Assembly (NCBI RefSeq): GCF_000308775.1
Contig: NZ_BAGJ01000273.1
Location: forward strand, 1 to 64,000
Reading direction: 5' to 3'
DNA length: 64,000 nt
Origin: Nocardia testacea NBRC 100365
Lineage (GTDB): Bacteria; Actinomycetota; Actinomycetes; Mycobacteriales; Mycobacteriaceae
Part shown: piece by piece, positions 53,477 through 61,662 of the stretch
How the letters are laid out: every line of letters starts with the position of its first letter
Numbering within the stretch: position 1 is the first letter of the stretch
The notes under the pieces: generated by a model
Databases searched by the model: none
Told to the model about the DNA's origin: nothing
What the model saw: only the letters and a program-made list of their open reading frames with translations
Made by a program: the position numbers and the translations under genes

Positions 53477-54358
53477 ATGATCCTGATCACCGGTGCCACA
53501 GGCACCATAGGTAGTGAGCTCGTCCGGCTGCTGAGTGCGGGCGGCGAACGGGTTCGCGCCCTCACCCGCAACCCGGGCACGGCCTCGGTACCCGCCGGAG
53601 TGGAGGTCGTCCACGGCGACTACACCGACGTACCCGGAGTGGCCCGCGCGATGACGGGCGCCGAATCGGTGTTCGTTCTCGGCCTGCTCGGGCCGGAATA
53701 CATCGAGACCGATCGCGCGCTGATCCGGGCCGCGCGGGACGCCGGGGCACGCCGCATCGTGAAGTTGTCCGCGATCGGTACCGGGGACCCCGCACTCGGC
53801 CGGGTCGGGACCTGGCATCTGCCCGGGGAGGAAGCTGTCCGCGACAGCGGCGTGGACTGGACGGTCCTGCGCCCCAGTTCGTTCGCGTCGAACACGCTGG
53901 CCTGGGCGCCCGCGATCCGCGCCGGGTTGCCCGTATCGAACCTCACCGGATCCGGCGCCCAGGGAGTGGTCGACCCACGTGATGTCGCCGCCGTCGCCGC
54001 CGAAGCGCTGCTGTCCTCCGCCCACGCCGGTCGGGTCTACACGCTGACCGGTCCCGAACTGCTCACCGCACACGACCAGGCGGCCGCACTCGCCGCCGCG
54101 CTCGGACACTCCGTCGAGGTGGCCGATATCGCCGAGAGCGCCGCCCGCGAACATATGCTCGCCGCGGGAGCCACCACGGAATTCGCGGACGGGGCGCTGG
54201 CCGGGCAGGCCTTCGTCCGGGCAGGCGGCAATGCCGTGGTGACCGGCGATACCCCCGAGGTTCTGGGCCGGCCGTCGCGGACCTACACCGACTGGGTCGC
54301 CGACCATATTTCGGCGTTCACCGACGCGCCGGCGCCGCGCAACTGGCGCTCGTACTGA
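53477..54358 (+). CDS. NmrA-like NAD(P)-binding oxidoreductase
   Basis: A 293-residue atypical SDR. MILITGATGTIGSELVRLLS gives the cofactor loop, with RALTRNPG and HGDYTDVPGVARAM following. IVKLSAIGTG and WTVLRPSSFASN are typical of NmrA/YtfG-type quinone or flavin reductases and redox sensors. The ATG at 53477 has GGTGGTG upstream only, a weak site. It pairs with the divergent AraC regulator. The same regulator/NmrA layout occurs again at 54.5-56.3 kb with an unrelated regulator. Confidence 0.85.
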   Translation: MILITGATGTIGSELVRLLSAGGERVRALTRNPGTASVPAGVEVVHGDYTDVPGVARAMTGAESVFVLGLLGPEYIETDRALIRAARDAGARRIVKLSAIGTGDPALGRVGTWHLPGEEAVRDSGVDWTVLRPSSFASNTLAWAPAIRAGLPVSNLTGSGAQGVVDPRDVAAVAAEALLSSAHAGRVYTLTGPELLTAHDQAAALAAALGHSVEVADIAESAAREHMLAAGATTEFADGALAGQAFVRAGGNAVVTGDTPEVLGRPSRTYTDWVADHISAFTDAPAPRNWRSY

Positions 54359-54498
54359 CACGGGGGCCTGCGGGATGCGTTGCGGGCCCGCAGAATCAGC
54401 GCGTTCACGGCCACACTGCCCTGGCCGTGACGGTCGCTCTGGTGCGCCGGCATATTGTCCGGCGCCGCCGCTCACCGATGCCCGGCCGCCCTCGGCCG

Positions 54499-55248
54499 TC
54501 AGCGGCTCGTGCGACGCCGATGGCCGCGCTGCCGGCAGGTCGGTCCGCAGTAGCGCGCGGGCCGGCCGGTCGCCCGATCCCGCAGCCGCGTACCGCATTC
54601 CGCGCAGTGCCGGCCGCGTCCGGTTTCGTGACGCCGAGGTAGCTCTCCGTTACGTAACATGGCTCCTTCCGTGACGGTCGTGGTGCGCACCACCTCGAGC
54701 AGTTGCCGGACAAGGCGGGCGCCGCGCACCCGGCTGCGGTGGGCCGACCGGATCGCTGCGCCGCCGACGGTCAGCGCGGTCAGATCGGCGACCTCTATCT
54801 CCGGGCCGACGGCCCCGGCCCGTTTCGCCTGGTGCAGCAGGCGCCGCAACGATTCGTCGAACTGCTGCGCCGCGGTCGCGAGCAGGGCGTGCGGCCAGCT
54901 CTGGTCAGCGGTGAGCGCATCGCAGATCTGTTTGCGGCCCGCCGATTTCTCGATCACCTCGAGCAGGAAACCGTACAGCGCGTCGCCGGGTGGGGCGGAT
55001 TGTGCCCACCGGTCGGCCGCCCGGGCGAGACCCGCCACGTGCTCGGCGAGTACTGCCTCGACCAGGATCTCTTTACTGGGAAAATGCCGGTACACCGTAC
55101 CGGCGCCCACGCCCGCGCGCTGGGCGATCCGGCCGATCGACACCTCCGGCCCCTCGTCGGTGAACAGGCGCACGGCGGTTCGCAGGACGAGCTCGCGATT
55201 GCGTCTGGCATCGGCGCGCGCACTGTTCGGTGCCGGAGGAGCTGTCAT
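54499..55248 (-). CDS. TetR-family regulator with C-terminal Cys4 (zinc-type) extension
   Basis: The 249-residue protein begins with a TetR HTH (about 15-65: RELVLRTAVRLFTDEGPEVS, IGRIAQRAGVGAGTVYRHFP) and a helical ligand domain up to about residue 195. The last 45 residues add C215-x2-C218, then C234-x3-C238 in RYCGPTCRQRGHRRR, a zinc-binding pattern found on its own in other actinomycete proteins but unusual on a TetR. It is divergent from an NmrA-like gene with a 50-bp spacer and is probably its repressor; the Cys4 tail may add metal or redox sensing. Confidence 0.85.
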   Translation of the reverse strand: MTAPPAPNSARADARRNRELVLRTAVRLFTDEGPEVSIGRIAQRAGVGAGTVYRHFPSKEILVEAVLAEHVAGLARAADRWAQSAPPGDALYGFLLEVIEKSAGRKQICDALTADQSWPHALLATAAQQFDESLRRLLHQAKRAGAVGPEIEVADLTALTVGGAAIRSAHRSRVRGARLVRQLLEVVRTTTVTEGAMLRNGELPRRHETGRGRHCAECGTRLRDRATGRPARYCGPTCRQRGHRRRTSR

Positions 55249-55298
55249 GTCACGTAATCCTTGTCCGAGGCGAGGAAACGGGCGGAGTATTCCGGATC

Positions 55299-56264
55299 AT
55301 GTCAGTATCCACATTCGACGGAACGGACGCCGTGCGCACCGAGAAACAGATCCCTTCCGATTCTCCGATCCTCGTCACCGGGGCCACCGGCCGCCAGGGC
55401 GGTGCCACCGCGCGACGCCTGCTGGCCGCGGGCCGGCCAGTGCGTGTCCTGGTCCGTGATACCGAAGCGCCGGCCGCACGCGCACTCGCCGCCGCGGGCG
55501 CCCGGCTGGTGCGCGGAGATTTCGACGACCTCGGCACCCTGGCGCCCGCACTGGAGGGTGTCGCCGGCGTATTCGGTATACCGCCCGTGGCATTCGGGCC
55601 GTCCGGACCGGATATCGAACTCGAGACGACGCGGGGCCGGGCACTGATCGACGCGGCGAGGGCCGCGGGGGTCGAGCAGGTCGTCTTCAGCACGGTCGCC
55701 TCGACCTCGGCGCCGCTGCCCGGCGGCGTCGCGAAGCGTGCGATCGAGCGGTACCTGCTCGATCGCGTCGATGTGCCGACAGTGCTGCGGCCGGTCCGGT
55801 TCATGACCAACTATCTCGGAGTCGCGGTGGCCGGTATCGACGGCATATCACACGGCGTGCATCGGCATCTGTTCCCGCCCGAGGAGCCGATGCAGGTCAT
55901 CGCGGTGGAGGATATCGCCGAGTTCGCCCTCCTCGCGTTCACCGAACCCGCCCGTTTCGCCGGCCGGATACTCGAACTCGCGGGCGACCAGCCGACTCCG
56001 GTCGCGGCAGCCGCCGCGATCAGTGAGGCCACCGGTATCCCGGTGCGGTACGAGCAGCTCACCGACGACGAAGCCGCGGCGCTCGGGTCCGAGATCGCGG
56101 CGGCGCGGACGAACTGGCGCGACGGTCACCGCTGGCACGCCGATATAGAAGCCCTGCGCGTGATCCACCCCGGTCTGCGCACCTTCGCCGATTGGCTCGC
56201 CGAATCCGGCGCCGCCGTGCTGCGGGAGCATCTCGTCGCCGCCGGTCTCGAATCCGTGGAGTGA
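55299..56264 (+). CDS. NmrA-like NAD(P)-binding oxidoreductase
   Basis: A 321-residue atypical SDR. ILVTGATGRQGGATARRLLA is the cofactor loop, then VLVRDTEAPAARALAAAGAR, VRGDFDDLGTLAPALEGVAG, VEQVVFSTVAST and VPTVLRPVRFMTNYLG. These follow the NmrA/HSCARG pattern, where the protein senses or uses NADP(H) and quinones. ATG 55299 is used; the ribosome site is weak. It is under a divergent TetR gene. Identity to the NmrA protein at 53.5 kb is low by eye, so it is not a recent tandem duplicate. Confidence 0.85.
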   Translation: MSVSTFDGTDAVRTEKQIPSDSPILVTGATGRQGGATARRLLAAGRPVRVLVRDTEAPAARALAAAGARLVRGDFDDLGTLAPALEGVAGVFGIPPVAFGPSGPDIELETTRGRALIDAARAAGVEQVVFSTVASTSAPLPGGVAKRAIERYLLDRVDVPTVLRPVRFMTNYLGVAVAGIDGISHGVHRHLFPPEEPMQVIAVEDIAEFALLAFTEPARFAGRILELAGDQPTPVAAAAAISEATGIPVRYEQLTDDEAAALGSEIAAARTNWRDGHRWHADIEALRVIHPGLRTFADWLAESGAAVLREHLVAAGLESVE

Positions 56265-56361
56265 GCCGTGCGCGGCCCGGGAGCGCCCGCCGGCTCTCCC
56301 GGCCCCGCAACGGGTTCTACGCCGGCCGCGGCCCGCGACCCGTGACGCCGAATTCGCGGGC

Positions 56362-57231
56362 TCAGATTTCCGGTGCCGAGGGGTCGCCGACCTCCACGGG
56401 ATTGGACGGATCCGCACTCCACTGCGACCAGGAACCGGGGAACAGGCTCGCCTCCCGCCCCGCCGCGGTGAGCGCGGCGACGGCGATCGCGGCCGTCACA
56501 CCGGAACCGCAGTAGATGGCCGGGGGCCGCGACGGGTCGGCGTCCGGGTACCGGGCGAGGATCTCCTCGTCCGGGAGGAACCGGCCGGACTCGTCGAGCA
56601 GGGACGTCGCGGGAACATTGCGTGCGCCCGGAATGTGGCCGGCCACGGGGTCGACCGGTTCGTTCTCCCCCCGGTATCGCTCCGCGGCGCGTACGTCGAC
56701 GAGTGATCCCTGTGCGGCGATATCGGCCAGTTCCTCCGCCGTCACGACATCGCGCGCACCGGTGTAGAGGTCCGGTCGGGTCACGGTGGCGTCGCCGGGC
56801 GCCGCGATCACCTGGCCGCTCTCGAGGCTGCCGCCGTACTCCCGCCATGCCGCCAGGCCGCCGTCGAGAATGCGGACATCGGGCAGCCCCGCGGCGGTGA
56901 GCACCCACCAGGCACGCGCCGAACCGGCGCGGTTCCAGTCGTCGTAGACCACGACCGGGACACCGTCGCGGACCCCCCACGCGCGCAGACTCCGTTGCAG
57001 TGCGGCACCGTCGGGCAGCGGGTGGCGACCGCGGCCGGTCACCGAGTGGTCGGACAGTTCGCTGTCCAGGTCGACGTAGACGGCGCCGGGCAGATGGCCG
57101 GCCCGGTAGTCGGCACGCCCATCGGGACGGTCCAGCCGCCATCGCACATCCAGCAGAGTCACCTCGGTTCCGGACGCGAGCGTCGCCGCCAGTTCGGCGG
57201 CGGTGGTGAACACCTCGGCACGAGTAGTCAT
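56362..57231 (-). CDS. Thiosulfate/3-mercaptopyruvate sulfurtransferase (tandem rhodanese)
   Basis: A 289-residue two-domain rhodanese. The N-terminal, non-catalytic domain includes VTLLDVRWRLDRPDGRADYR and VVVYDDWNRAGSARAWW, where aspartate replaces the cysteine. The C-terminal domain has SLVDVRAAERYRGENEPVDP, GHIPGARNVPATSL and the active loop around Cys241 in YCGSGVTAA, which fits the C-G-S-G-V-T loop of SseA-type 3-mercaptopyruvate sulfurtransferases. It transfers sulfur to cyanide or thiols. It lies 32 bp downstream of the endonuclease-like gene and may share its transcript. Confidence 0.9.
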   Translation of the reverse strand: MTTRAEVFTTAAELAATLASGTEVTLLDVRWRLDRPDGRADYRAGHLPGAVYVDLDSELSDHSVTGRGRHPLPDGAALQRSLRAWGVRDGVPVVVYDDWNRAGSARAWWVLTAAGLPDVRILDGGLAAWREYGGSLESGQVIAAPGDATVTRPDLYTGARDVVTAEELADIAAQGSLVDVRAAERYRGENEPVDPVAGHIPGARNVPATSLLDESGRFLPDEEILARYPDADPSRPPAIYCGSGVTAAIAVAALTAAGREASLFPGSWSQWSADPSNPVEVGDPSAPEI

Positions 57232-57263
57232 CGAAAAGTCTCCACCTCTGCGGCCGGCACGGG

Positions 57264-58358
57264 CTACTTCGTCGCCGTGACCGGTGCGGACCGGCCGACG
57301 ACGGCACAGCGGATGCTAGCAGCGGTCCGGGAGGGTGTCGGCTGTCCCGTCTCGGCGCCCCGTCGTGAGCATGCTGTCACGATTCGAATCCGGGAGAGGC
57401 GAACGCGGCACAGGCCGTGGATCCGCGCCACCAGGGCCCGGTGATCCGCGCCCGGCAGGCCCACGGTCTGCACCGTCACCGCGCGGGCGCCCGCGGTCAG
57501 GATGTGGTCGATGCCGACCAGCGGGGGCCACTGTTTGTCGGTCGGATAGGTGACCAGATGCCCGGCTCCCGCCTGCACCGCGGCGTCGGTGTACCGGCCC
57601 GATGCCAGCGTGCGAAACTGCGCGTGATCGTAGGTCGCGTTGAAATCACCGCCGACGATCACCGGCCGGTCCGCGGGTGCCCGCTCGAGGATCGAGCCGA
57701 GGCGCGTCAGTTCGTCCGCCCACACCGGTGTGCCGTACACCGGCGGCACCGGGTGGAACGCATACACCGTCACCGGCCCGATTTCCGGGAACGTGGCAGT
57801 CGCCGAGAGTTGGTTCAGTACGAACCCGTCGTACTCGACGGTGTCTGAAAGCGGGTGGCTGCTCCAGATGCCGGTCCCGGCGGCGGTCCGGCCGGGGGAG
57901 AGGTACCGGTGGGGCAGTGCCGCGTCCAGTCCGGCCCGGCCGAGTGCCTCGACCGCCGCGGGGGTGAGTTCGTCGACGGTGAGTATTTCGACGCCGCGGG
58001 TGCGCACCTCGTCGACCAGCGCCCGTGGGTCGGCGCCGTCGAAGAGGAGGTTGGCCTGCATGACGGTCACCGTGCGGCCGGCGTCGTCATCGGGACCGGA
58101 AGTGTAGAGGGGAGCCTGGGTCCAGACCCCCGCGGCGGCGACCGCTCCCGCCAATCCCGCACCGCCCCAGCGCCGCCCGGCGGCGAACACCGCCGCCCCG
58201 ACGAGTGCCGAACCCATCAGATAGGGCGCACCCGAGGCGGCGAGCACCAGGAGGCGGGAGCTCGAGCGACTGAAGTGCAGACCCACCCCGGCGGCGCCGG
58301 CGAGGGTGGCCGCCCAGGCCACCACCCCGATACCCACTCGAACCGGCTTCCACTCCAT
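57264..58358 (-). CDS. Membrane-anchored endonuclease/exonuclease/phosphatase-family protein
   Basis: A 364-residue protein with two or three N-terminal hydrophobic helices (about 8-75) and an EEP-fold domain: VTVMQANLLFDGADPRALVD (metal site 1), VEILTVDELTPAAVEALG, SSHPLS, VYAFHPVPP, VIVGGDFNATYDHAQFR and a final GIDHILTAG and GADHRALVARI with the catalytic D-H. The substrate may be DNA, a phospholipid or a sugar phosphate. The last 40 residues after the DHRALV motif are arginine-rich and unlike the family, which usually stops there, so the end may be altered. The ATG at 58358 is preferred over longer starts. Confidence 0.82.
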   Translation of the reverse strand: MEWKPVRVGIGVVAWAATLAGAAGVGLHFSRSSSRLLVLAASGAPYLMGSALVGAAVFAAGRRWGGAGLAGAVAAAGVWTQAPLYTSGPDDDAGRTVTVMQANLLFDGADPRALVDEVRTRGVEILTVDELTPAAVEALGRAGLDAALPHRYLSPGRTAAGTGIWSSHPLSDTVEYDGFVLNQLSATATFPEIGPVTVYAFHPVPPVYGTPVWADELTRLGSILERAPADRPVIVGGDFNATYDHAQFRTLASGRYTDAAVQAGAGHLVTYPTDKQWPPLVGIDHILTAGARAVTVQTVGLPGADHRALVARIHGLCRVRLSRIRIVTACSRRGAETGQPTPSRTAASIRCAVVGRSAPVTATK

Positions 58359-58499
58359 ATCCGACAGCCAAGCACACCACCCCCGCCGCGAATACGTCCG
58401 TGGCGGCCGATGGTTGCGGATGATCGGTCGTTCCCTGGTTCTGCTCGACAACGACGGCAGTGGGGAATATCTGCGCGAAGAGAGTGCGGCAGAGCCGGC

Positions 58500-58861
58500 C
58501 GCGGGCCCGGATCCGCTTACCACGACGGAACTACAGTCGGCACTCGCTACAGGATCACCGACCGGCTCGACGATCTCGGGGGCTGCACGGACAACGGCGA
58601 ACGACTCCTTATCGCCACCGACCTGTGGCGGCCGCCGCCGACCTGCTTCTCACCGGACACGGCCATTGGGCAGGGGCCGGCAGCGGTACCCCGTGCCGGC
58701 TTCGACCACGATGCCGGCACGGGGTACGCGAAAGCATTGGCCCACGGGTGCGCGCTCGGCGGCTCAGAAAACATGGAGCCTATATCGAGACCATCACCCA
58801 GGCGCTGATTATCTTCGGTGGCCGATTCTTCGACGGGTTCACCGCCCGGGGACCCGGCTGA
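58500..58861 (+). pseudogene. Decayed nucleotidyltransferase-like gene fragment
   Basis: One frame reads RITDRLDDLGGCTDNGERLL then IATDLWR; another frame carries on as AAADLLLTGHGHWAGAGSG, and later IETITQALIIFGGRFFDGF before a stop at 58861. Put together this resembles the C-terminal helical part of bacterial nucleotidyltransferase-domain proteins that carry the GERLLIATDLWRAAADLLL type motif. At least one frame change and the missing N-terminal domain mark it as a remnant. The assignment rests on motif memory and is moderate. Confidence 0.45.
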
Positions 58862-59017
58862 GCCGAGCCCCGCCGTGGGACCGCCCTGCCCGCCACAGCC
58901 ATGACGTGGTACCCGAATACCAGACGTCCACAAAAGGGCGGTTGCTGGACACAGGAGACGGAAAACATGGCCGCCCAGCGATTGATCGAGGATTTACCTG
59001 TTCGACAAGGCATCGAA

Positions 59018-59491
59018 TTATGAACATCGGCCCCGGTCGGCGGCGAGGATCTGTTCGACGAGGATGTCGGCATGGCCGGCGTGACGGGCAAGTTCTTCGA
59101 TCATATGCGCGCAGATCCACGAAAAACTGACCGCTCCGCGCCGGTAGTGAACGAACACATCGCCCTCGAGCGCGGTACGCGCGATCGCTCGTGAGCGCTC
59201 GGCAGCCGCTTCATACTCGACGATCGTTTCCTCCAGAGGCTGCTCCGGCGGGACCACCCAACTCTGGTCATCGCCACGGGCATACCCATCGCACTGGGAT
59301 TCCTCGAGCCCACCGACCGTGCGCTGAAACCAAACACGCTCCGCAGCCGCGCAATGCTTGATCAACGCGATCGGCGTGGTCAGCGACGGCACCAGACGCC
59401 GCCGGCTCTGCTCATCGGTAAGGGGCTGCACCGCTCGGACCAAAGCCACGCGGTTGTGGTCGAGGACAGCTTCCCAATCACTGCGTATCAC
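59018..59491 (-). CDS. DinB/DUF664-family protein
   Basis: A 157-residue four-helix protein of the DinB-like superfamily. VALVRAVQPLTDEQSRRRLV, then SLTTPIALIKHCAAAERVWF and ICAHMIEELARHAGHADILV give the metal-binding histidines in the usual H...H-x3-H pattern (H at about 51, 134 and 138). Members are mycothiol- or bacillithiol-dependent transferases or unknown stress proteins. GTG 59491 may be near-leaderless, as TACGCT lies just upstream. It stands intact between two tracts of gene debris. Confidence 0.82.
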   Translation of the reverse strand: MIRSDWEAVLDHNRVALVRAVQPLTDEQSRRRLVPSLTTPIALIKHCAAAERVWFQRTVGGLEESQCDGYARGDDQSWVVPPEQPLEETIVEYEAAAERSRAIARTALEGDVFVHYRRGAVSFSWICAHMIEELARHAGHADILVEQILAADRGRCS

Positions 59492-60333
59492 CCAGCCAGC
59501 GTATGAGCACCGACCTCTGCCACCGGAAGGTGGCGCCTCTTCCGCCGGCGCCGACCTCACCTGCATCGCATGGACCGGTCATGTGTATCTCGAAACCTGG
59601 GTTTCCAGACGGGATTCAGGGCCTGGCCCGGTGGTGACGTGGCCGCCGTGAAGGCTTCGGCCAAGTCCTGCGCATCATCGCCGCCGCCCCCGCATCGCTG
59701 GCCGGCCGATACCCCGAAGGGAACACCGGCCGCGCCCACATCAGCCTACGGCTACCGATGCCAGTGCCAGTCGACCTCGCCGAACTTCTGCGCCCATGAG
59801 ACCGGCATAACCCCGCAGCTGATTTGACTGTCTCAATCGTGGTCTCGTGACCGGGGTTGTTGGGCAACAGACCCTCGCGTCGATACCGTGACGCCGTCAT
59901 CACCGACCACTACACGCCTCGCGGCGGCTATCAGTCGATCCGCGATGCCGCCCTCGCTCGCATCGAGCAGTACGAATGCGAAGCAGCCAAGACCCCATTC
60001 GACCCTGAGCAACTCGCAGGCCACGCCCGCATCCTGAGGAAGAGCCCGACGCTCACATCACCGTAGGCGAACCCGTTGGATCGGACTGCGCCAAGTGCGG
60101 GGGTGCGGGCGATCGACCCCGGACTGCTGCTGGTCGCGCGTTCGTTCGGCGCCTCCCTCCGGCGCGCGGGCGTTCGCCACGCCACCAGGCGGCTCGGGCC
60201 CGGATTCGGTAACAGACGGACCAAGTGATCAGGAATCGAGAAGCGCTGGTCACAGCGCTGCTATTAACGTCATCCGCATCGAAATACGCACGGCAGAGCG
60301 CCGGGCGCGCGAATTCTCTCCGAGGAGGACGCA
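59492..60333 (+). other. Gene-poor tract with short coding-like remnants
   Basis: About 840 bp without a confident gene. At 59650-59800 one frame without a start codon reads like protein (GRAHISLRLPMPVPVDLAEL). At 59857-60066 a TTG-started frame encodes YTPRGGYQSIRDAALARIEQ and onward. Base composition is locally less GC-biased than the rest of the window. The tract looks like decayed or horizontally acquired sequence. GAGGAGG at the right end is the ribosome site of the next gene. Confidence 0.4.
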
Positions 60334-60819
60334 ATGTGCTGGAACGGGCCGATCCGGCGGACGCACCGCGTGCTGGTGCCCATTTTCACGGCGACCCTGG
60401 TACTCACCGTGGTCGTCCTGGCGTTGCAGGGTCCGGCGTGGGTGTCCTATCTGCCGCTTCCCCCACTGGCCTTTCTGTTCTTCTCCGGCCTCTATCTGCT
60501 CGTGCGACCTCTCCTCGCGGCCCGGCGCGGCGGCGCGGCCGCGGACCTCGCACCGAGAGCGGATACCGGAGCGCCGGATCGGCCGGCCGCGCTCCGCGTA
60601 CGGCAACTGCACCGCTGGTCCGCTGTCGCTTTCATACTGACCGTGCTCGCGACCGTTGTCGCGCTGACGCTGCCGGAGCCCGTGGTCTGGGTTTCCTACT
60701 TGCCGCTGATCCCGCTCGCCCTCCTCTTCTTCTCCGGGCTCTACCAGTTCGCGCTGCCGTACCTCGGCGCGCGCCGAGGCGCCGCCCAGATCACCGACGG
60801 GCGCACCCCCGCGGCCTGA
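60334..60819 (+). CDS. Internally duplicated four-helix membrane protein, function unknown
   Basis: A 161-residue protein made of two tandem copies (about residues 11-66 and 93-148) of a unit: H-R, about 20 hydrophobic residues, then WVSYLPLPPLAFLFFSGLY in copy 1 and WVSYLPLIPLALLFFSGLY in copy 2, then a P-x-L-x-A-R-R-G end. Each unit has two membrane helices, giving four in all, joined by a polar Arg/Ala linker. I recognise no family. GAGGAGG 8 bp upstream fixes ATG 60334. It stands alone between gene debris and the TetR/P450 pair. Confidence 0.75.
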   Translation: MCWNGPIRRTHRVLVPIFTATLVLTVVVLALQGPAWVSYLPLPPLAFLFFSGLYLLVRPLLAARRGGAAADLAPRADTGAPDRPAALRVRQLHRWSAVAFILTVLATVVALTLPEPVVWVSYLPLIPLALLFFSGLYQFALPYLGARRGAAQITDGRTPAA

Positions 60820-60949
60820 CATGCTCGCATCGGCGCGCCGGGAACGTGCGGTCGCCGCCGGTTCGTTACGCCGCCGGAATACGTCTGCCCCACCGTTCGT
60901 GTGACGCCCGCCGCGGCTCGGGCACCGGGCGAGATCGGCGCGTACCGAC

Positions 60950-61561
60950 TCAGCGGTAGAGACCGACCAGCGCGCGTGCGGCCGCGTCGACGATCTCGTC
61001 CGGGGACGCCCCGAGTGTGCCGTCGAGCCAGGCGGTGACGAGTTCGGCCATACCACCCACGAAGAGCAGTCCGGCGGTTTCGTCGGCGTTCTCGCTGCGG
61101 TCGCGGGGGCCGAAGAATTCCCGCGCCTCCAGCGCCGACTGATGGGCCAGATGGCGCAGGAGCTCGGTCCGGCGCCGGCGCAACTTCGGTATCGCGACCG
61201 ATTCCACGATGGCGACCCGGCCCTTGCGTGGGTCGTCGAGCAGCAGTTGGACGAATGCGCGAATCGAGGCCTGGGCGCGGTCGGCCGGGTCCGCGCCCGC
61301 GTGCTCGGCGGCCCGCCGGCTGATCTCCTCGATCTCCGCCGCGATTCCATCCATCACCGCCTCGAGCAAGGCGTCGAGCCCGGAGAAGCTCTCGTAGAAG
61401 TAGCGCTCGCTCAGCCCCGCGGCGGCGCAGACGGCGGTCATCGTGGTCCGCGCGTCCGGGTCCGCCCAGACGGTCAGCCCCGCTTCGAGCAGCCGGGCGC
61501 GGCGTTCCGCGGCGCGATCGGCCGCGCTCACACCCCGGTAGACCCCCGATTGCACGGCCAC
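60950..61561 (-). CDS. TetR-family regulator
   Basis: A 203-residue TetR protein with the HTH at about 20-62: RRARLLEAGLTVWADPDART, TMTAVCAAAGLSERYFYESF, SGLDALLEAVMDGI. The SERYFYESF recognition helix is seen in regulators of fatty-acid, steroid or P450 genes. The C-terminal domain is helical. It is divergent from a cytochrome P450 gene with a spacer of about 100 bp, so it probably represses the P450 until substrate appears. Confidence 0.9.
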   Translation of the reverse strand: MAVQSGVYRGVSAADRAAERRARLLEAGLTVWADPDARTTMTAVCAAAGLSERYFYESFSGLDALLEAVMDGIAAEIEEISRRAAEHAGADPADRAQASIRAFVQLLLDDPRKGRVAIVESVAIPKLRRRRTELLRHLAHQSALEAREFFGPRDRSENADETAGLLFVGGMAELVTAWLDGTLGASPDEIVDAAARALVGLYR

Positions 61562-61662
61562 GTCCTCAGCATGCCACAGGAATCGGCGGCCAAAGGTTGA
61601 CAGGATGTCCTTCCTGAATCAGTCTTGACGTGACCACCGCCACACCAGCACGAGGTGAGCAG

